DNA from: a virus
IMG/VR virus record: IMGVR_UViG_3300007735_000748
Coordinates: 1 to 49,612 of that record
Length of the DNA: 49,612 nucleotides
Direction: 5' to 3' (one strand)
Made by a program: the position numbers and the translations under genes. Positions 9,031 to 15,041 of this stretch are shown here, in pieces; position 1 is the stretch's first letter, and the number at the start of each line of letters is the position of its first letter. The notes beneath the pieces were generated by a model. That model had not been told where the DNA came from, did no database searches, and saw only the letters and a program-made list of their open reading frames with translations.

Positions 9031-9561
9031 TTATCTCCAGTACGTTTCCCGGTTCCGCCTGTACCCGACCTTGTGCGGGTCGGCGTCAGACTTGATGAAG
9101 TGACTGTCGAAGAACCGGCACTTGTTGTTCTCAAGCAGGGTGTACGGCCCATCGTTCAGGCAGATCAGATTGAGCGGCTTGTGCTCCGCAGACACCTTCG
9201 CAAACCCGTCCACCCAGTCCACGACCAGACCCGTGTGCCGCCCACCAACCCCATCCAAGTGAAAGCACGCAACCTCCAGACCCTCAAGGTAGGGCATTAG
9301 AGTCACCGTGAGGCGTTCTCCCATCGCCCCCCACGGACATGCCTCGTCAGCCGAGCAGAACGTCTCCGTGTCACTAATGCCGTGCAGCGGCATGCCTGAC
9401 CACTGTGCCCCGGTTTCCAGCATCAGGTGACACATGACCACCTGACCAGGGTGCGAGTGAATCCCGTGCCACAGGGCACGGGTCGTGCCGTTGTCGGCCA
9501 AGCCGAGAAGCCGGTTCTTGACGTTGACGTAGATCGGGAAAGGCAGGGGTGCGTGGTTCAT
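9031..9561 (-). CDS. Hypothetical protein (176 aa)
   Basis: Rich in His, Trp and Cys (HSHPGQVVMCHLMLETGAQW; CPWGAMGERLTVTL). No named family is recognised. The even spread of aromatic residues and the C-terminal RRNRETYWR suggest a folded globular domain. The start at 9561 overlaps the upstream stop as ATGA and the stop lies 3 bases before the start of the PP-loop gene, so it is translated in the same operon. Confidence 0.6.
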   Translation of the reverse strand: MNHAPLPFPIYVNVKNRLLGLADNGTTRALWHGIHSHPGQVVMCHLMLETGAQWSGMPLHGISDTETFCSADEACPWGAMGERLTVTLMPYLEGLEVACFHLDGVGGRHTGLVVDWVDGFAKVSAEHKPLNLICLNDGPYTLLENNKCRFFDSHFIKSDADPHKVGYRRNRETYWR

Positions 9562-9728
9562 TTGTTCTCCAGTGCCCCGGCGGCGTCGGTGGCGATCACC
9601 GCCTTGATGATGGCCTGTGCCTTATCCCACGGCAGTTGTTCTTCATCTCTTGATTCATCGGCATCCCGCCACGCCTTCACCTCGGCACGCAGCACGGCGA
9701 TGATCTTGTCCTTGTCGGTGTCGGTCAC
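9558..9728 (-). CDS. Small helical protein (56 aa), truncated paralogue of the 10051-10248 gene
   Basis: The GTG start at 9728 overlaps the upstream stop as GTGA and follows GGAGGTGCGAC. The first 16 residues (VTDTDKDKIIAVLRAE) are nearly identical to the start of the gene at 10248, and the DNA matches over 51 bases with one difference. The rest is unrelated, so this is a partial duplication that captured a new 3' end. Function unknown. Too short to stand out by length alone; the SD, the overlaps and the paralogy carry the call. Confidence 0.65.
   Translation of the reverse strand: MTDTDKDKIIAVLRAEVKAWRDADESRDEEQLPWDKAQAIIKAVIATDAAGALENK
9678..9728. repeat. Direct repeat, 51 bp, copy 1
   Basis: It matches 10198-10248 with a single mismatch (g at 9724 against c at 10244). 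It covers the start codon and first 16-17 codons of a small leftward gene. Both copies sit at the head of a gene and are followed on the same strand by a different 3' part, which points to a local duplication about 520 bp apart. Confidence 0.9.
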
Positions 9729-10051
9729 GTCGCACCTCCAAACTTCTGATCCATCCGCACCATCACCGATGACGCATCCATGCTCTTGCTCACCGCCGTC
9801 GCCGCACGCTTCACGCGGGAAGCCATCTTCTTGTATTGACGCACGCTGATCTTGTCGTCATCATCCGCCAGATAGAACGCACGCAACGACGATGCAAACT
9901 CGCCGATGAGTTCGATGGTCGCGTCCTTCTCTTTCAACTTGGCATCACGCACGTCCAACGCCGTGTTGATGAGAAACAGGTAGTGCTTCCGCAACTGCTG
10001 CCACTGAATCGGAGTAGGGCATTCTTCGCAAATCGTTGTTTCAAACGCCAT
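9725..10051 (-). CDS. Hypothetical helical protein (108 aa)
   Basis: It starts MAFETTICEECPTPIQW with a single CxxC-like pair (CEEC) and then becomes a mainly helical, charged protein (LRKHYLFLINTALDVRDAKLKEKD; QYKKMASRVKRAATAVSK). The start at 10051 overlaps the upstream TGA as TGATG with GGAGGTG upstream. Its last residues, KFGGAT, are encoded by the SD of the next gene. It resembles coiled-coil accessory proteins of phages; no function is assigned. Confidence 0.65.
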   Translation of the reverse strand: MAFETTICEECPTPIQWQQLRKHYLFLINTALDVRDAKLKEKDATIELIGEFASSLRAFYLADDDDKISVRQYKKMASRVKRAATAVSKSMDASSVMVRMDQKFGGAT

Positions 10052-10248
10052 CACGCACCTCCAAACTTCGCCGCGTCGAGGGCGTGCGTGCGGTCGGTTT
10101 CCAACGTCGCCGCATCGAGAGCTTTGCAAGCGTGCCAATGGTCCAGTGACGATGCGTTGTCGTCGCACTTCGTCCGCTGCCACTCCCGATACGCAAGCAC
10201 CTCGGCACGCAGCACGGCGATGATCTTGTCCTTGTCGGTGTCGCTCAC
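10051..10248 (-). CDS. Small protein (65 aa), paralogue of the 9558-9728 gene
   Basis: The GTG start at 10248 overlaps the upstream TGA as GTGA and is preceded by GGAGGACAA. The N-terminus SDTDKDKIIAVLRAEV is shared with the gene at 9728. The C-terminal half is His/Asp/Ala-rich (DHWHACKALDAATLE) and unrelated to the shorter copy. The final KFGGA arises from the SD of the following gene. Function unknown. Confidence 0.65.
   Translation of the reverse strand: MSDTDKDKIIAVLRAEVLAYREWQRTKCDDNASSLDHWHACKALDAATLETDRTHALDAAKFGGA
10198..10248. repeat. Direct repeat, 51 bp, copy 2
   Basis: Second copy of the repeat at 9678-9728, with one mismatch. It forms the start of the 65-aa gene. The two copies are in the same orientation, so recombination between them would remove the 108-aa gene lying between. 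Confidence 0.9.
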
Positions 10249-10520
10249 TTGTCCTCCTTCCTCGCCGCAAGCATCGCGTCAGCAATCTTGTAGCACAGGC
10301 AAGCCACCTGCTCAGGCATCGCCGTTATATCGTCGTCGAACGTAGCGATGATGCCCTGCATCGCCTTCGCCGCGAAGTAGTCGCGGAGGGTCATGCCAGT
10401 CACGGTGCGCTCCTGCAATGTGTTTGATCCCGGAACCATGTGCCACGAATCAGGTTCCGCATTGTGTACGCCTCGCAATGTTGCCGGAAACGCTGGTCCG
10501 CCGGTCTTGTCGTTGTTCAC
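10245..10520 (-). CDS. Conserved small phage protein with GMTLRDYFAAKAMQ motif (91 aa)
   Basis: The motif GMTLRDYFAAKAMQGI is, from memory, one of the commonest signatures of short phage and prophage proteins of unknown function, usually beginning with a GGPAFP-like stretch as here (TGGPAFPATL). I place the start at the GTG at 10520: it follows GGAGG by five bases and overlaps the upstream TGA as GTGA. An ATG at 10532 lies just before that SD and is less likely. The C-terminal part is helical and contains CLCYKIADAM. Confidence 0.75.
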   Translation of the reverse strand: MNNDKTGGPAFPATLRGVHNAEPDSWHMVPGSNTLQERTVTGMTLRDYFAAKAMQGIIATFDDDITAMPEQVACLCYKIADAMLAARKEDK

Positions 10521-10792
10521 TTGTGCCTCCATTTCTGAAGATCTTTGATCGCCTTGTCAACCAGACGCATGACGCACGCTTCAGCCCTGGCCTTTGCCTT
10601 GTCGAGATCGCGGCACTTGCCCTGCTTGAGCGGCATCCAAGTCCCGTCACGCAAGGTCACCGCGACGTTCCAAACCCAATCCTCGCCCTCGATGACATCG
10701 ACCTCGTAGTGAACACCATCGGTCAGCTTCACGCTGGCGACTTCGCACCGCTGATGGTCATCTTCCTGAACCTTCCACTTCAACTTCTTCAC
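10517..10792 (-). CDS. Hypothetical protein (91 aa)
   Basis: The GTG start at 10792 overlaps the upstream TGA as GTGA and follows GGAGG by four bases; the longer frame from 10837 would overlap the previous gene deeply. The protein (KKLKWKVQEDDHQRCEVASVKL, then VWNVAVTLRDGTW) looks like a small beta sheet followed by a helix (DKAKARAEACVMRLVDKAIKDL). No family is recognised. Confidence 0.65.
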   Translation of the reverse strand: MKKLKWKVQEDDHQRCEVASVKLTDGVHYEVDVIEGEDWVWNVAVTLRDGTWMPLKQGKCRDLDKAKARAEACVMRLVDKAIKDLQKWRHK

Positions 10793-10977
10793 GCAACCTC
10801 CTTCACGCTCCACCTGATCTTTCGGCCCACCACGCACTCAGCGTACTTCGCGTCCTGGTAGCCAAGCACGAACTCGGCGACCGCCTTGCCGGGCAAAGAC
10901 TCGCCCGCAAGGTACGCCCTCCAGCCCGCCGTGTACGCCATCTCCTGCACGATCGTCTTGCACGGTTCGTTGGTCAT
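10789..10977 (-). CDS. Hypothetical protein (62 aa)
   Basis: The start at 10977 has an AAGGAGAAGCA site and overlaps the upstream TGA as ATGA. The central GWRAYLAGESLPGKAVAEFVLGYQDA is helical and resembles short GW..Y..G boxes of small phage proteins, but I cannot name a family. Both ends are coupled to neighbours. Confidence 0.6.
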   Translation of the reverse strand: MTNEPCKTIVQEMAYTAGWRAYLAGESLPGKAVAEFVLGYQDAKYAECVVGRKIRWSVKEVA

Positions 10978-11222
10978 TGCTTCTCCTTCCCGCTCTGAAT
11001 CCAGGTCACGATCAACAGCATCAGCATCTCAACCAGCTCCCAGTCCTGATCCTCAAACTTGGTCTGGTTCACCATCAAGGACACCGCCTTCTTGAGCGAG
11101 TACCCCTCAGCAAAGAACTCCCGAAAGACCTTCCGGCCCTCCTCATCCATCTCGCTCAACTTTCCGTGACCAATGTACCAGTGCGGCTCCGCACTCTCAT
11201 CCGAACGCACGTCTAGATTCAT
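10974..11222 (-). CDS. First gene of the leftward operon, hypothetical (82 aa)
   Basis: I choose the ATG at 11222 (MNLDVRSDESAEPHW). A longer frame from 11294 would run over the palindromic operator at 11258-11275 and the promoter-like boxes. No SD precedes 11222, and the predicted transcript start lies close to it, so translation could be leaderless; the start is uncertain. The C-terminal half is helical and hydrophobic (DWELVEMLMLLIVTWIQSG), possibly a membrane-associated helix. Function unknown. Confidence 0.5.
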   Translation of the reverse strand: MNLDVRSDESAEPHWYIGHGKLSEMDEEGRKVFREFFAEGYSLKKAVSLMVNQTKFEDQDWELVEMLMLLIVTWIQSGKEKQ

Positions 11223-11228
11223 GGACAG

Positions 11229-11257
11229 AGCGTAGTCATGTCCACCAACGTAGTCAA
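11229..11257 (-). promoter_or_regulatory. Candidate leftward promoter
   Basis: On the minus strand, TTGACT (11257-11252) is followed after 17 bases by TACGCT (11234-11229). The palindrome at 11258-11275 ends directly at the -35 box. It would start transcription at about 11222, right at the first leftward start codon. Box matches are fair, not perfect. Confidence 0.45.
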
Positions 11258-11275
11258 CTCTACAAAATTGTAGAG
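11258..11275. promoter_or_regulatory. Palindromic operator candidate
   Basis: CTCTACAAAATTGTAGAG has perfect 8-base arms around a 2-base centre. It touches the -35 box of the candidate leftward promoter. A related half (TACAATTTTG) recurs at 14068-14077 and 24426-24435, each time with a TTGTCTA or TAGACAA word nearby, which suggests a shared DNA-binding protein. Confidence 0.6.
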
Positions 11276-11289
11276 TCACGCTAACAACA

Positions 11290-11309
11290 ACCAAACGACA
11301 TTGTTTGGT
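11290..11309. promoter_or_regulatory. Inverted repeat ACCAAAC / GTTTGGT
   Basis: Seven-base perfect arms (11290-11296 and 11303-11309) around a 6-base spacer, followed by a third GTTTGGT four bases later. Likely a protein-binding site in the control region. The strand of action is not clear. Confidence 0.5.
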
Positions 11310-11539
11310 GAGTGTTTGGTTTTGTCTAGTTGTGTGGACGACCTATGGGCGCACCGCGAGTTTATCCGGTGACTCCGGCCCCGTCCTATTGATAGTATCT
11401 AGTACCATCATAGGGAGAACCCGAACCAGACCCTTACACATTACCCGATAGCGGTTTGCCAAACTATTTGTCACCGGCCAGGTCGCTCTCCAGCGTTGCC
11501 TGGATTTTCATCGCTATTGATGGGTAGAGACGAGGGGTC

Positions 11540-11600
11540 GTGCACCGATGCATGCGGTAAGCATCGTCCGGTTAGTCCTACAAGCAGCCAGCTTGTAAGC
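11540..11600 (+). other. Cluster of short perfect hairpins (possible structured RNA)
   Basis: CGATGC (11546-11551) pairs with GCATCG (11561-11566), and TACAAGC (11579-11585) pairs with GCTTGTA (11591-11597). Just upstream, TCCAG and CTGGA arms enclose six bases. Consecutive perfect stems in a gene-free stretch suggest a small RNA or a structured leader. No tRNA cloverleaf can be drawn. Confidence 0.35.
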
Positions 11601-11732
11601 TCTCTTGTGCGTCATCTACGTTTGCGTGTTTTTCGCCTGAGTAAACTACTTCGGCAGGGCAAAGGATCGCAACCCAAACCCCGGTTCGGATTCTTTGATT
11701 GTCAATGAACAGGAACATTGTAAGGGCAACTT

Positions 11733-11756
11733 CCAAAAAATGCAATGGAATTTTGG
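11733..11756. other. AT-rich hairpin CCAAAA / TTTTGG
   Basis: Perfect 6-base arms separated by 12 bases containing ATGGA. It sits at the end of the AT-richer part of the control region. It could be a weak terminator or a protein site; there is no U-tract long enough to call a terminator. Confidence 0.3.
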
Positions 11757-12073
11757 GAGGGGACAATAAGAAAGGTGCGAGTGGGGGGTATGTGGGGGTG
11801 GGTGCGGCGTGACCCGGACCGGCCGAACATCTTCCCGGTCGAATCCCGAACCAACGGCCCGCCCCCCCCCACCCCACCCGATCCACCTAGAGCGGCACGC
11901 CGCAACCCGTTGCACCCCCTTGCCACAGTCTGACGTAGACTCTGGCACCGTCGGCGGGGCGATTCGCTGGGGGTGAAGCTGTGCCTGGTCGTCGATGGAC
12001 GATGGACCGGACCCTTGCGAAGGGTTCAACCGTCCACCCACGTTGCCACTTCCCCCCGTACCATTAAAGGGTA

Positions 12074-12310
12074 GTGGCCGATCGAACCCTATACCTACCT
12101 GTCCGCCTGACCGACGCAACCCTAAGAGAAGCTCGGGAGCTCTCCGCCCTGTGGCGTCGCCTCTCCCCTCTCCGCCTGGATCATCTATATCGACGAATGA
12201 TTCGCGCCGAACGTCGACGCCTGGAACGCGAGGCCCGCCGCCGGGGCATCGTCATCGAACCACCCCGATCGACCGCCCCGGACCGCCGCCCACCTAGAAG
12301 GTACGAGTAG
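12074..12310 (+). CDS. Possible small DNA-binding protein, ribbon-helix-helix-like (78 aa)
   Basis: GTG start at 12074 with AAAGGG just upstream. The start RTLYLPVRLTDATLREARELSAL looks like the beta strand and first helix of a ribbon-helix-helix repressor, and the remainder is an Arg-rich helix (RRMIRAERRRLEREARRRG). The frame is short, in a GC-rich stretch where chance frames are common, so this is tentative. If real, it is the first rightward gene and its position suits a regulator of the divergent switch. Confidence 0.4.
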   Translation: MADRTLYLPVRLTDATLREARELSALWRRLSPLRLDHLYRRMIRAERRRLEREARRRGIVIEPPRSTAPDRRPPRRYE

Positions 12311-12319
12311 CGTTCAAGC

Positions 12320-12348
12320 TTGACGGGGTCGCGGCCCGATGCTACTGT
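12320..12348 (+). promoter_or_regulatory. Candidate rightward sigma70-type promoter
   Basis: TTGACG (12320-12325), a 17-base spacer and TACTGT (12343-12348). The predicted start falls inside the palindrome at 12347-12362, and the first SD-bearing gene follows at 12408. Good spacing; the -10 matches TATAAT at four of six positions. Confidence 0.5.
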
Positions 12349-12362
12349 CTACTTCAGTAGAC
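12347..12362. promoter_or_regulatory. Palindromic operator GTCTACT-TC-AGTAGAC
   Basis: Perfect 7-base arms around a 2-base centre, overlapping the -10 box and start of the candidate promoter. Halves of this site recur at 14083-14091 (TTGTCTACT) and 24404-24412 (AGTAGACAA). Binding here would block initiation. Confidence 0.6.
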
Positions 12363-12407
12363 GGGCGCCGGCCCCGTAGGTCGGCCCCAACCCAAGGAAA
12401 GGAACCA

Positions 12408-12767
12408 ATGAAACTTTCGCTCCCGACCATAGATGCACTGCGAACCATTCTTGACTCGTCACGTTCGGACCTGGAATCGGGTTGGAGCATCCATGACGAC
12501 ATGGAAGCGATCGATGCCGCCCGCGTCGCTGTGGTCCCCGACATGATTCGGGCAGCTACTCCCGAATCGGTCGCGACATCGGCCGACATCGTCTCTGAAT
12601 TGTGGCATTGGGTGGACTTGCAGGCCGCGGCCCGTGACGAGTCCGACACCGATGCACGGCATGCCCGCGCGATGATTCGTGATCTTCGGCGCATTGTCGC
12701 TGCCATGGACCCCGCCGCCCGATCCATGATTCGCGTTCCGTTCCTTGCCCGCACTTTCAATATTTGA
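12408..12767 (+). CDS. Hypothetical protein (119 aa)
   Basis: The start at 12408 follows AAGGAAAGGAACCA, the strong SD form shared by the small-gene series; an in-frame ATG at 12339 precedes the promoter and is rejected. The protein is helical and acidic (SRSDLESGWSIHDDMEAIDAARVAV) with an Asp/Arg-rich stretch (ARDESDTDARHARAMIRDL). No family is recognised. It is the first gene behind the 12320 promoter and operator. Confidence 0.6.
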   Translation: MKLSLPTIDALRTILDSSRSDLESGWSIHDDMEAIDAARVAVVPDMIRAATPESVATSADIVSELWHWVDLQAAARDESDTDARHARAMIRDLRRIVAAMDPAARSMIRVPFLARTFNI

Positions 12768-12779
12768 GGAGATTCGATC

Positions 12780-12950
12780 ATGAATCGCACCCGCCCCCAT
12801 ATCGATCAATTCCTGCTGTCCGACCCCTTCGACGGCCTGGGCCCCGCAGATATCGGGACCGACCGCCCGACCATCGACCCCGAAGCTCAGGACGCAGCAG
12901 AGCGCAACGCCCGCGCCACGGACGAAGCCGCCCGCACCGATTCGAAGTAA
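12780..12950 (+). CDS. Small acidic protein (56 aa)
   Basis: ATG at 12780 with GAGGAG seven bases upstream and 12 bases after the previous stop. The sequence MNRTRPHIDQFLLSDPFDGL continues as an Asp/Ala-rich tail ending RTDSK. It is probably translated from the same transcript as the gene before it. No function can be given. Confidence 0.55.
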   Translation: MNRTRPHIDQFLLSDPFDGLGPADIGTDRPTIDPEAQDAAERNARATDEAARTDSK

Positions 12951-12967
12951 ACCCCCCGACCCCCCGT

Positions 12968-13042
12968 CCGCGCCCCTTGAATGGGTCGCGGCCGATTCAC
13001 CCTTGGAACGTCCAAGGGTCCGCCCCCTATGGAAAGGATCCG
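12968..13042 (+). promoter_or_regulatory. Double-hairpin leader module 1
   Basis: Hairpin A: CCGCG (12968-12972) with CGCGG (12987-12991), plus CCC/GGG inside. Hairpin B: a perfect 9-base stem (12999-13007 with 13011-13019) and loop acg. Then ATGGAAAGG (13029-13037) as SD before the ATG at 13043. Same order as at seven other small genes. Confidence 0.7.
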
Positions 13043-13528
13043 ATGAAACGGAACAAAGAGCGACGCCCAGACCTATCCGACTTCACGAATGACAAGACGG
13101 AAATCGCACGGATCGAAGGTACGCGAGACGGAACGATTTACGTTTGGGATTCGCGCGCCGAACACTTGAGCGACATCAGCTCTACCTATCCCGATCAGTC
13201 GGCTAGGGTAAAGGTAATCGGCAACAAGGCGAGAGACATTCTCTATTCCCCTTCCCTCATGGAGGCGCGCCTGTTCGTCGCATTCGCGGCCGATTGTTTC
13301 GACCCGCCCGCATTTTTCATCCTGGCCGACTCATGGGAAGAAGCGTACGAAACGGCCGAAGACGACATGCCAACGATTCAGCTTGACACCAACGACCCGC
13401 ACATTGTCAAAGACTACGGGATCGACACGGACAGCCCTACGTGCGGGTTCAATTCGCACGGCCGCCCGATCGACACCGAGGCCCTCCAGGTCTGGGAAGT
13501 GAAGCTCACACGCCTTGAAACGGCTTGA
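13043..13528 (+). CDS. Hypothetical protein (161 aa)
   Basis: The start at 13043 lies five bases after GGAAAGGA of leader 1; a longer frame upstream would read through the hairpins and the preceding gene, so it is rejected. The protein begins MKRNKERRPDLSDFTNDKTE and has a central hydrophobic block (LMEARLFVAFAADCFDPPAFFILADSWEEAYE) and an acidic C-terminal half. From memory it is reminiscent of host- and phage-encoded small early proteins, but no family can be named. Confidence 0.65.
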   Translation: MKRNKERRPDLSDFTNDKTEIARIEGTRDGTIYVWDSRAEHLSDISSTYPDQSARVKVIGNKARDILYSPSLMEARLFVAFAADCFDPPAFFILADSWEEAYETAEDDMPTIQLDTNDPHIVKDYGIDTDSPTCGFNSHGRPIDTEALQVWEVKLTRLETA

Positions 13529-13566
13529 CCGACCCCCCCGCCCCCACCCCTTGCCCGAACCCTACC

Positions 13567-13631
13567 GGATTCTGGCAGGATTCACCCCTTGGAACGTCCA
13601 AGGGTTCGCCCCCTACGGAAAGGAATTAGCG
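13567..13631 (+). promoter_or_regulatory. Double-hairpin leader module 2
   Basis: Hairpin A here is weak (a CCTaCC/GGcAGG pairing near 13561-13579). Hairpin B is strong: an 8-base stem (13586-13593 with 13597-13604) and loop acg, the same sequence as B of module 1. The SD ACGGAAAGGA follows, then the ATG at 13632. Confidence 0.65.
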
Positions 13632-13871
13632 ATGAAAGTACGTGCACGGGTCGCCGATCTTTGGCGAGACGAATTCGGATGGAGCGAAAACGCGTCCTGG
13701 GCGCGCGTCATCGAGCTTGAATTCCCCGACGGCACTTCCGACGCCATCATTGTTCGGCGCATCAAGTCAGCCCTGGGCATTGTTGGCATGAAGGCCGATT
13801 CGTGGTGCACGTCCGACTTTGGCCCTTGGCGTGACGGAAGCATCGGGGCGTACGCCGACGTGATCGACTGA
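13632..13871 (+). CDS. Hypothetical protein (79 aa)
   Basis: Begins MKVRARVADLWRDEFGWSEN at an ATG placed correctly after the leader SD. Trp-rich, with an apparent alpha/beta pattern (WARVIELEFPDGTSDAIIVRRIKSALGI) and a Cys/Trp segment (DSWCTSDFGPWRDGS). Function unknown. The next 294 bases hold no gene. Confidence 0.6.
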   Translation: MKVRARVADLWRDEFGWSENASWARVIELEFPDGTSDAIIVRRIKSALGIVGMKADSWCTSDFGPWRDGSIGAYADVID

Positions 13872-14165
13872 CTTCCCCACCCCCACCCACCCCCATCGGC
13901 CGAACCCTAGCGGGTTCGCCCGATATTATCATCCCCCGAACGAACGCCCACCTAACCCGTAGTTAGGTAGACGTTCGCCCGCCCGCGTCGGCCCCCCGTA
14001 CGTAGGTGCAAGGGGGGCGCATCGTCGATGCAAGGGGGGACGATTCAATACCCCCGCGTCCGCATTCTACAATTTTGTGTGTTTGTCTACTGGACTTGAC
14101 AATAGGGGGGCGTACACTCTCTCAATAGCTCACCCCGGAACGGTGGGCGGAAAGGACGGATACCT
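13872..14165 (+). promoter_or_regulatory. Second control region, hairpins and operator-like words
   Basis: No gene is seen in these 294 bases. There is a two-part hairpin (CGAACG and ACCTAAC arms pairing with GTTAGGT and CGTTCG, about 13941-13977) and a GCCCCCC/GGGGGGC hairpin (13991-13997 with 14012-14018). GCATCG-T-CGATGC lies at 14019-14031. The shared words TACAATTTTG (14068) and TTGTCTACT (14083) follow, with a TTGACA at 14096. A partial hairpin with loop CCGGAAC (14131-14145) and SD GGAAAGGA precede the ArdC-like gene. Confidence 0.6.
14068..14091 (+). promoter_or_regulatory. Paired operator words TACAATTTTG and TTGTCTACT
   Basis: TACAATTTTG (14068-14077) equals one half of the palindrome at 11258-11275 in reverse orientation, and TTGTCTACT (14083-14091) equals a half of the palindrome at 12347-12362. 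Their joint presence at three loci suggests a common regulator. Confidence 0.5.
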
Positions 14166-14573
14166 ATGAAGCGTAAACGGTACACCCCAGAAGAGCGGCG
14201 AGCGTTCGCCCTGGAAGCTCTTGGGCGTGCTACGTCGCGGTTGGCGTCGAATAACGACGGCGTAGTTATCGCCGCGTTCGCCGAACGCGGCATCGACGCC
14301 ACCCCCCGCGTAGACGTATTCACCTACGCCGCGTGGCAAGCTCTTGGGCGGCAAGTCCGCCGGGGCGAGAAGAGCGTAACGGTAACCACGTGGATCCCCC
14401 TTGCCGCGAAGGAAGGGGATCCGAAGCGTACCGGCGGCATGATCCCGCGACGCGCCTACGTCTTCCACGTGTCCCAAACGGACCCGATCCCGGGGGCCGT
14501 GGACCGATCGGGCGGAATGGCCGAACGCCGTGCCGAGCTGGAAGCGTTCGCCGCCGAGCTGGGCACCCCGTGA
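14166..14573 (+). CDS. Stand-alone ArdC N-terminal-like ssDNA-binding protein (135 aa)
   Basis: The stretch FTYAAWQALGRQVRRGEKSVTVTTWIPL (residues 52-79 or so) followed by RRAYVFHVSQTDP matches the ArdC-type N-terminal domain, in which a TYLQWKALG.QVRKGEK segment precedes a strand ending in a VFDVSQT-like box. ArdC is an antirestriction protein that binds ssDNA; its metalloprotease part is absent here, so only the binding domain is present. The start at 14166 lies behind GGAAAGGACGGATACCT. Likely early role: protecting entering DNA or binding replication intermediates. Confidence 0.7.
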   Translation: MKRKRYTPEERRAFALEALGRATSRLASNNDGVVIAAFAERGIDATPRVDVFTYAAWQALGRQVRRGEKSVTVTTWIPLAAKEGDPKRTGGMIPRRAYVFHVSQTDPIPGAVDRSGGMAERRAELEAFAAELGTP

Positions 14574-14579
14574 CTACAC

Positions 14580-14682
14580 CCCCCGCCGCCCACCAGCGAC
14601 GCGGGGGTATTCTCTCTCTTTCTTTCTCTCTCTCTCTCTCTCAATAGCCCACCCTGGAGGGTGGGCGGAAAGGATGGAACCG
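14580..14682 (+). promoter_or_regulatory. Double-hairpin leader module 3, with pyrimidine tract
   Basis: Hairpin A: CCCCCGC (14580-14586) with GCGGGGG (14601-14607), then TATT. An unbroken 33-base pyrimidine tract follows (14610-14642). Hairpin B: CCCACCC (14648-14654) with GGGTGGG (14659-14665), loop TGGA. SD GGAAAGGA, then the ATG at 14683. The 13 bases CTCTCTCAATAGC before B are shared with the ArdC-like gene's leader (14117-14129). Confidence 0.7.
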
Positions 14683-14955
14683 ATGAAGATTCGTACTGAT
14701 TCGTGCCGCGTTGCTATCGTGACGCGGTACCTCCCCCCCACGAATTACAAGGGGGCCCGCGTCGTGGCGACATGCAACGGCTACCGGGTTGTCGCGGACT
14801 ACAACCACGACGAAAGCGGCCCGGCGGCCCACGTTCCCGCCGTGGAGAAGCTTATCGGCGTGCTCGGGTGGGACAAGTACTATCCCGAAGCTGAGCTCTT
14901 CGCGTCGGCCATCGACGGCGGCCGCTACGCCTGGTCATTCATTCCCCGCGCCTAA
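14683..14955 (+). CDS. Conserved small phage protein (90 aa)
   Basis: The opening TRYLPPTNYKGARVVATCNGYRVVADYNHD resembles, from memory, a short family widespread in phages whose members start TKYLGPTNTRGSRYKA and continue with a strand, then a His/Ala-rich helix (AAHVPAVEKLIGVLGW here). Its function is unknown. I prefer the ATG at 14683, eight bases after GGAAAGGA; an ATG at 14674 sits too close to that site. Confidence 0.65.
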   Translation: MKIRTDSCRVAIVTRYLPPTNYKGARVVATCNGYRVVADYNHDESGPAAHVPAVEKLIGVLGWDKYYPEAELFASAIDGGRYAWSFIPRA

Positions 14956-14958
14956 CCC

Positions 14959-15041
14959 CGTCGCGGCACGGGGGAACCCGGCCGCGACGATTCACCCCCT
15001 GCAACGTGCGGGGGTTCGCACCCTATGGAAAGGGGCTAATC
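14959..15041 (+). promoter_or_regulatory. Double-hairpin leader module 4
   Basis: Hairpin A: CGTCGCGG (14959-14966) with CCGCGACG (14982-14989), a perfect 8-base stem. Hairpin B: ACCCCC and GCA (14994-15003, one bulged T) with TGC and GGGGGT (15007-15015), loop acg. SD ATGGAAAGGGG, then a GTG start at 15042. Confidence 0.7.

Larger units (their letters stand above)
11223..12073. promoter_or_regulatory. Divergent control region between the leftward and rightward genes
   Basis: About 850 bp without a convincing gene on either strand; the few short frames here have low-complexity translations and no SD. The first 550 bp is visibly more AT-rich than the rest of the genome. It contains palindromes at 11258-11275 and 11290-11309, several hairpins at 11540-11600 and 11733-11756, and G-rich and C-rich runs at 11780-11880. 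It lies between the two divergent early transcription units, where a lysogeny switch, an origin or both would be expected. Confidence 0.6.

Noticed and set aside
11390-11420. T7-like promoter (TAGTACCATCATAGGGAGA)
   Set aside because: Only the end resembles a T7 promoter, the spacing is wrong, and no phage RNA polymerase gene is present.
11660-11700. Possible tRNA T-arm (GGTTCGGATTC)
   Set aside because: The flanking bases do not pair as a T-stem, and no acceptor, D or anticodon arm can be drawn.
11496-11708. 70-aa open frame in the control region
   Set aside because: No SD, Ser/Arg-rich chance-like translation, and it crosses several perfect hairpins.
14096-14118. Promoter TTGACA ... TACACT before the ArdC-like gene
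   Set aside because: The spacer is only 11 bases, too short for sigma70; TTGACA may still be used with another, weaker -10.
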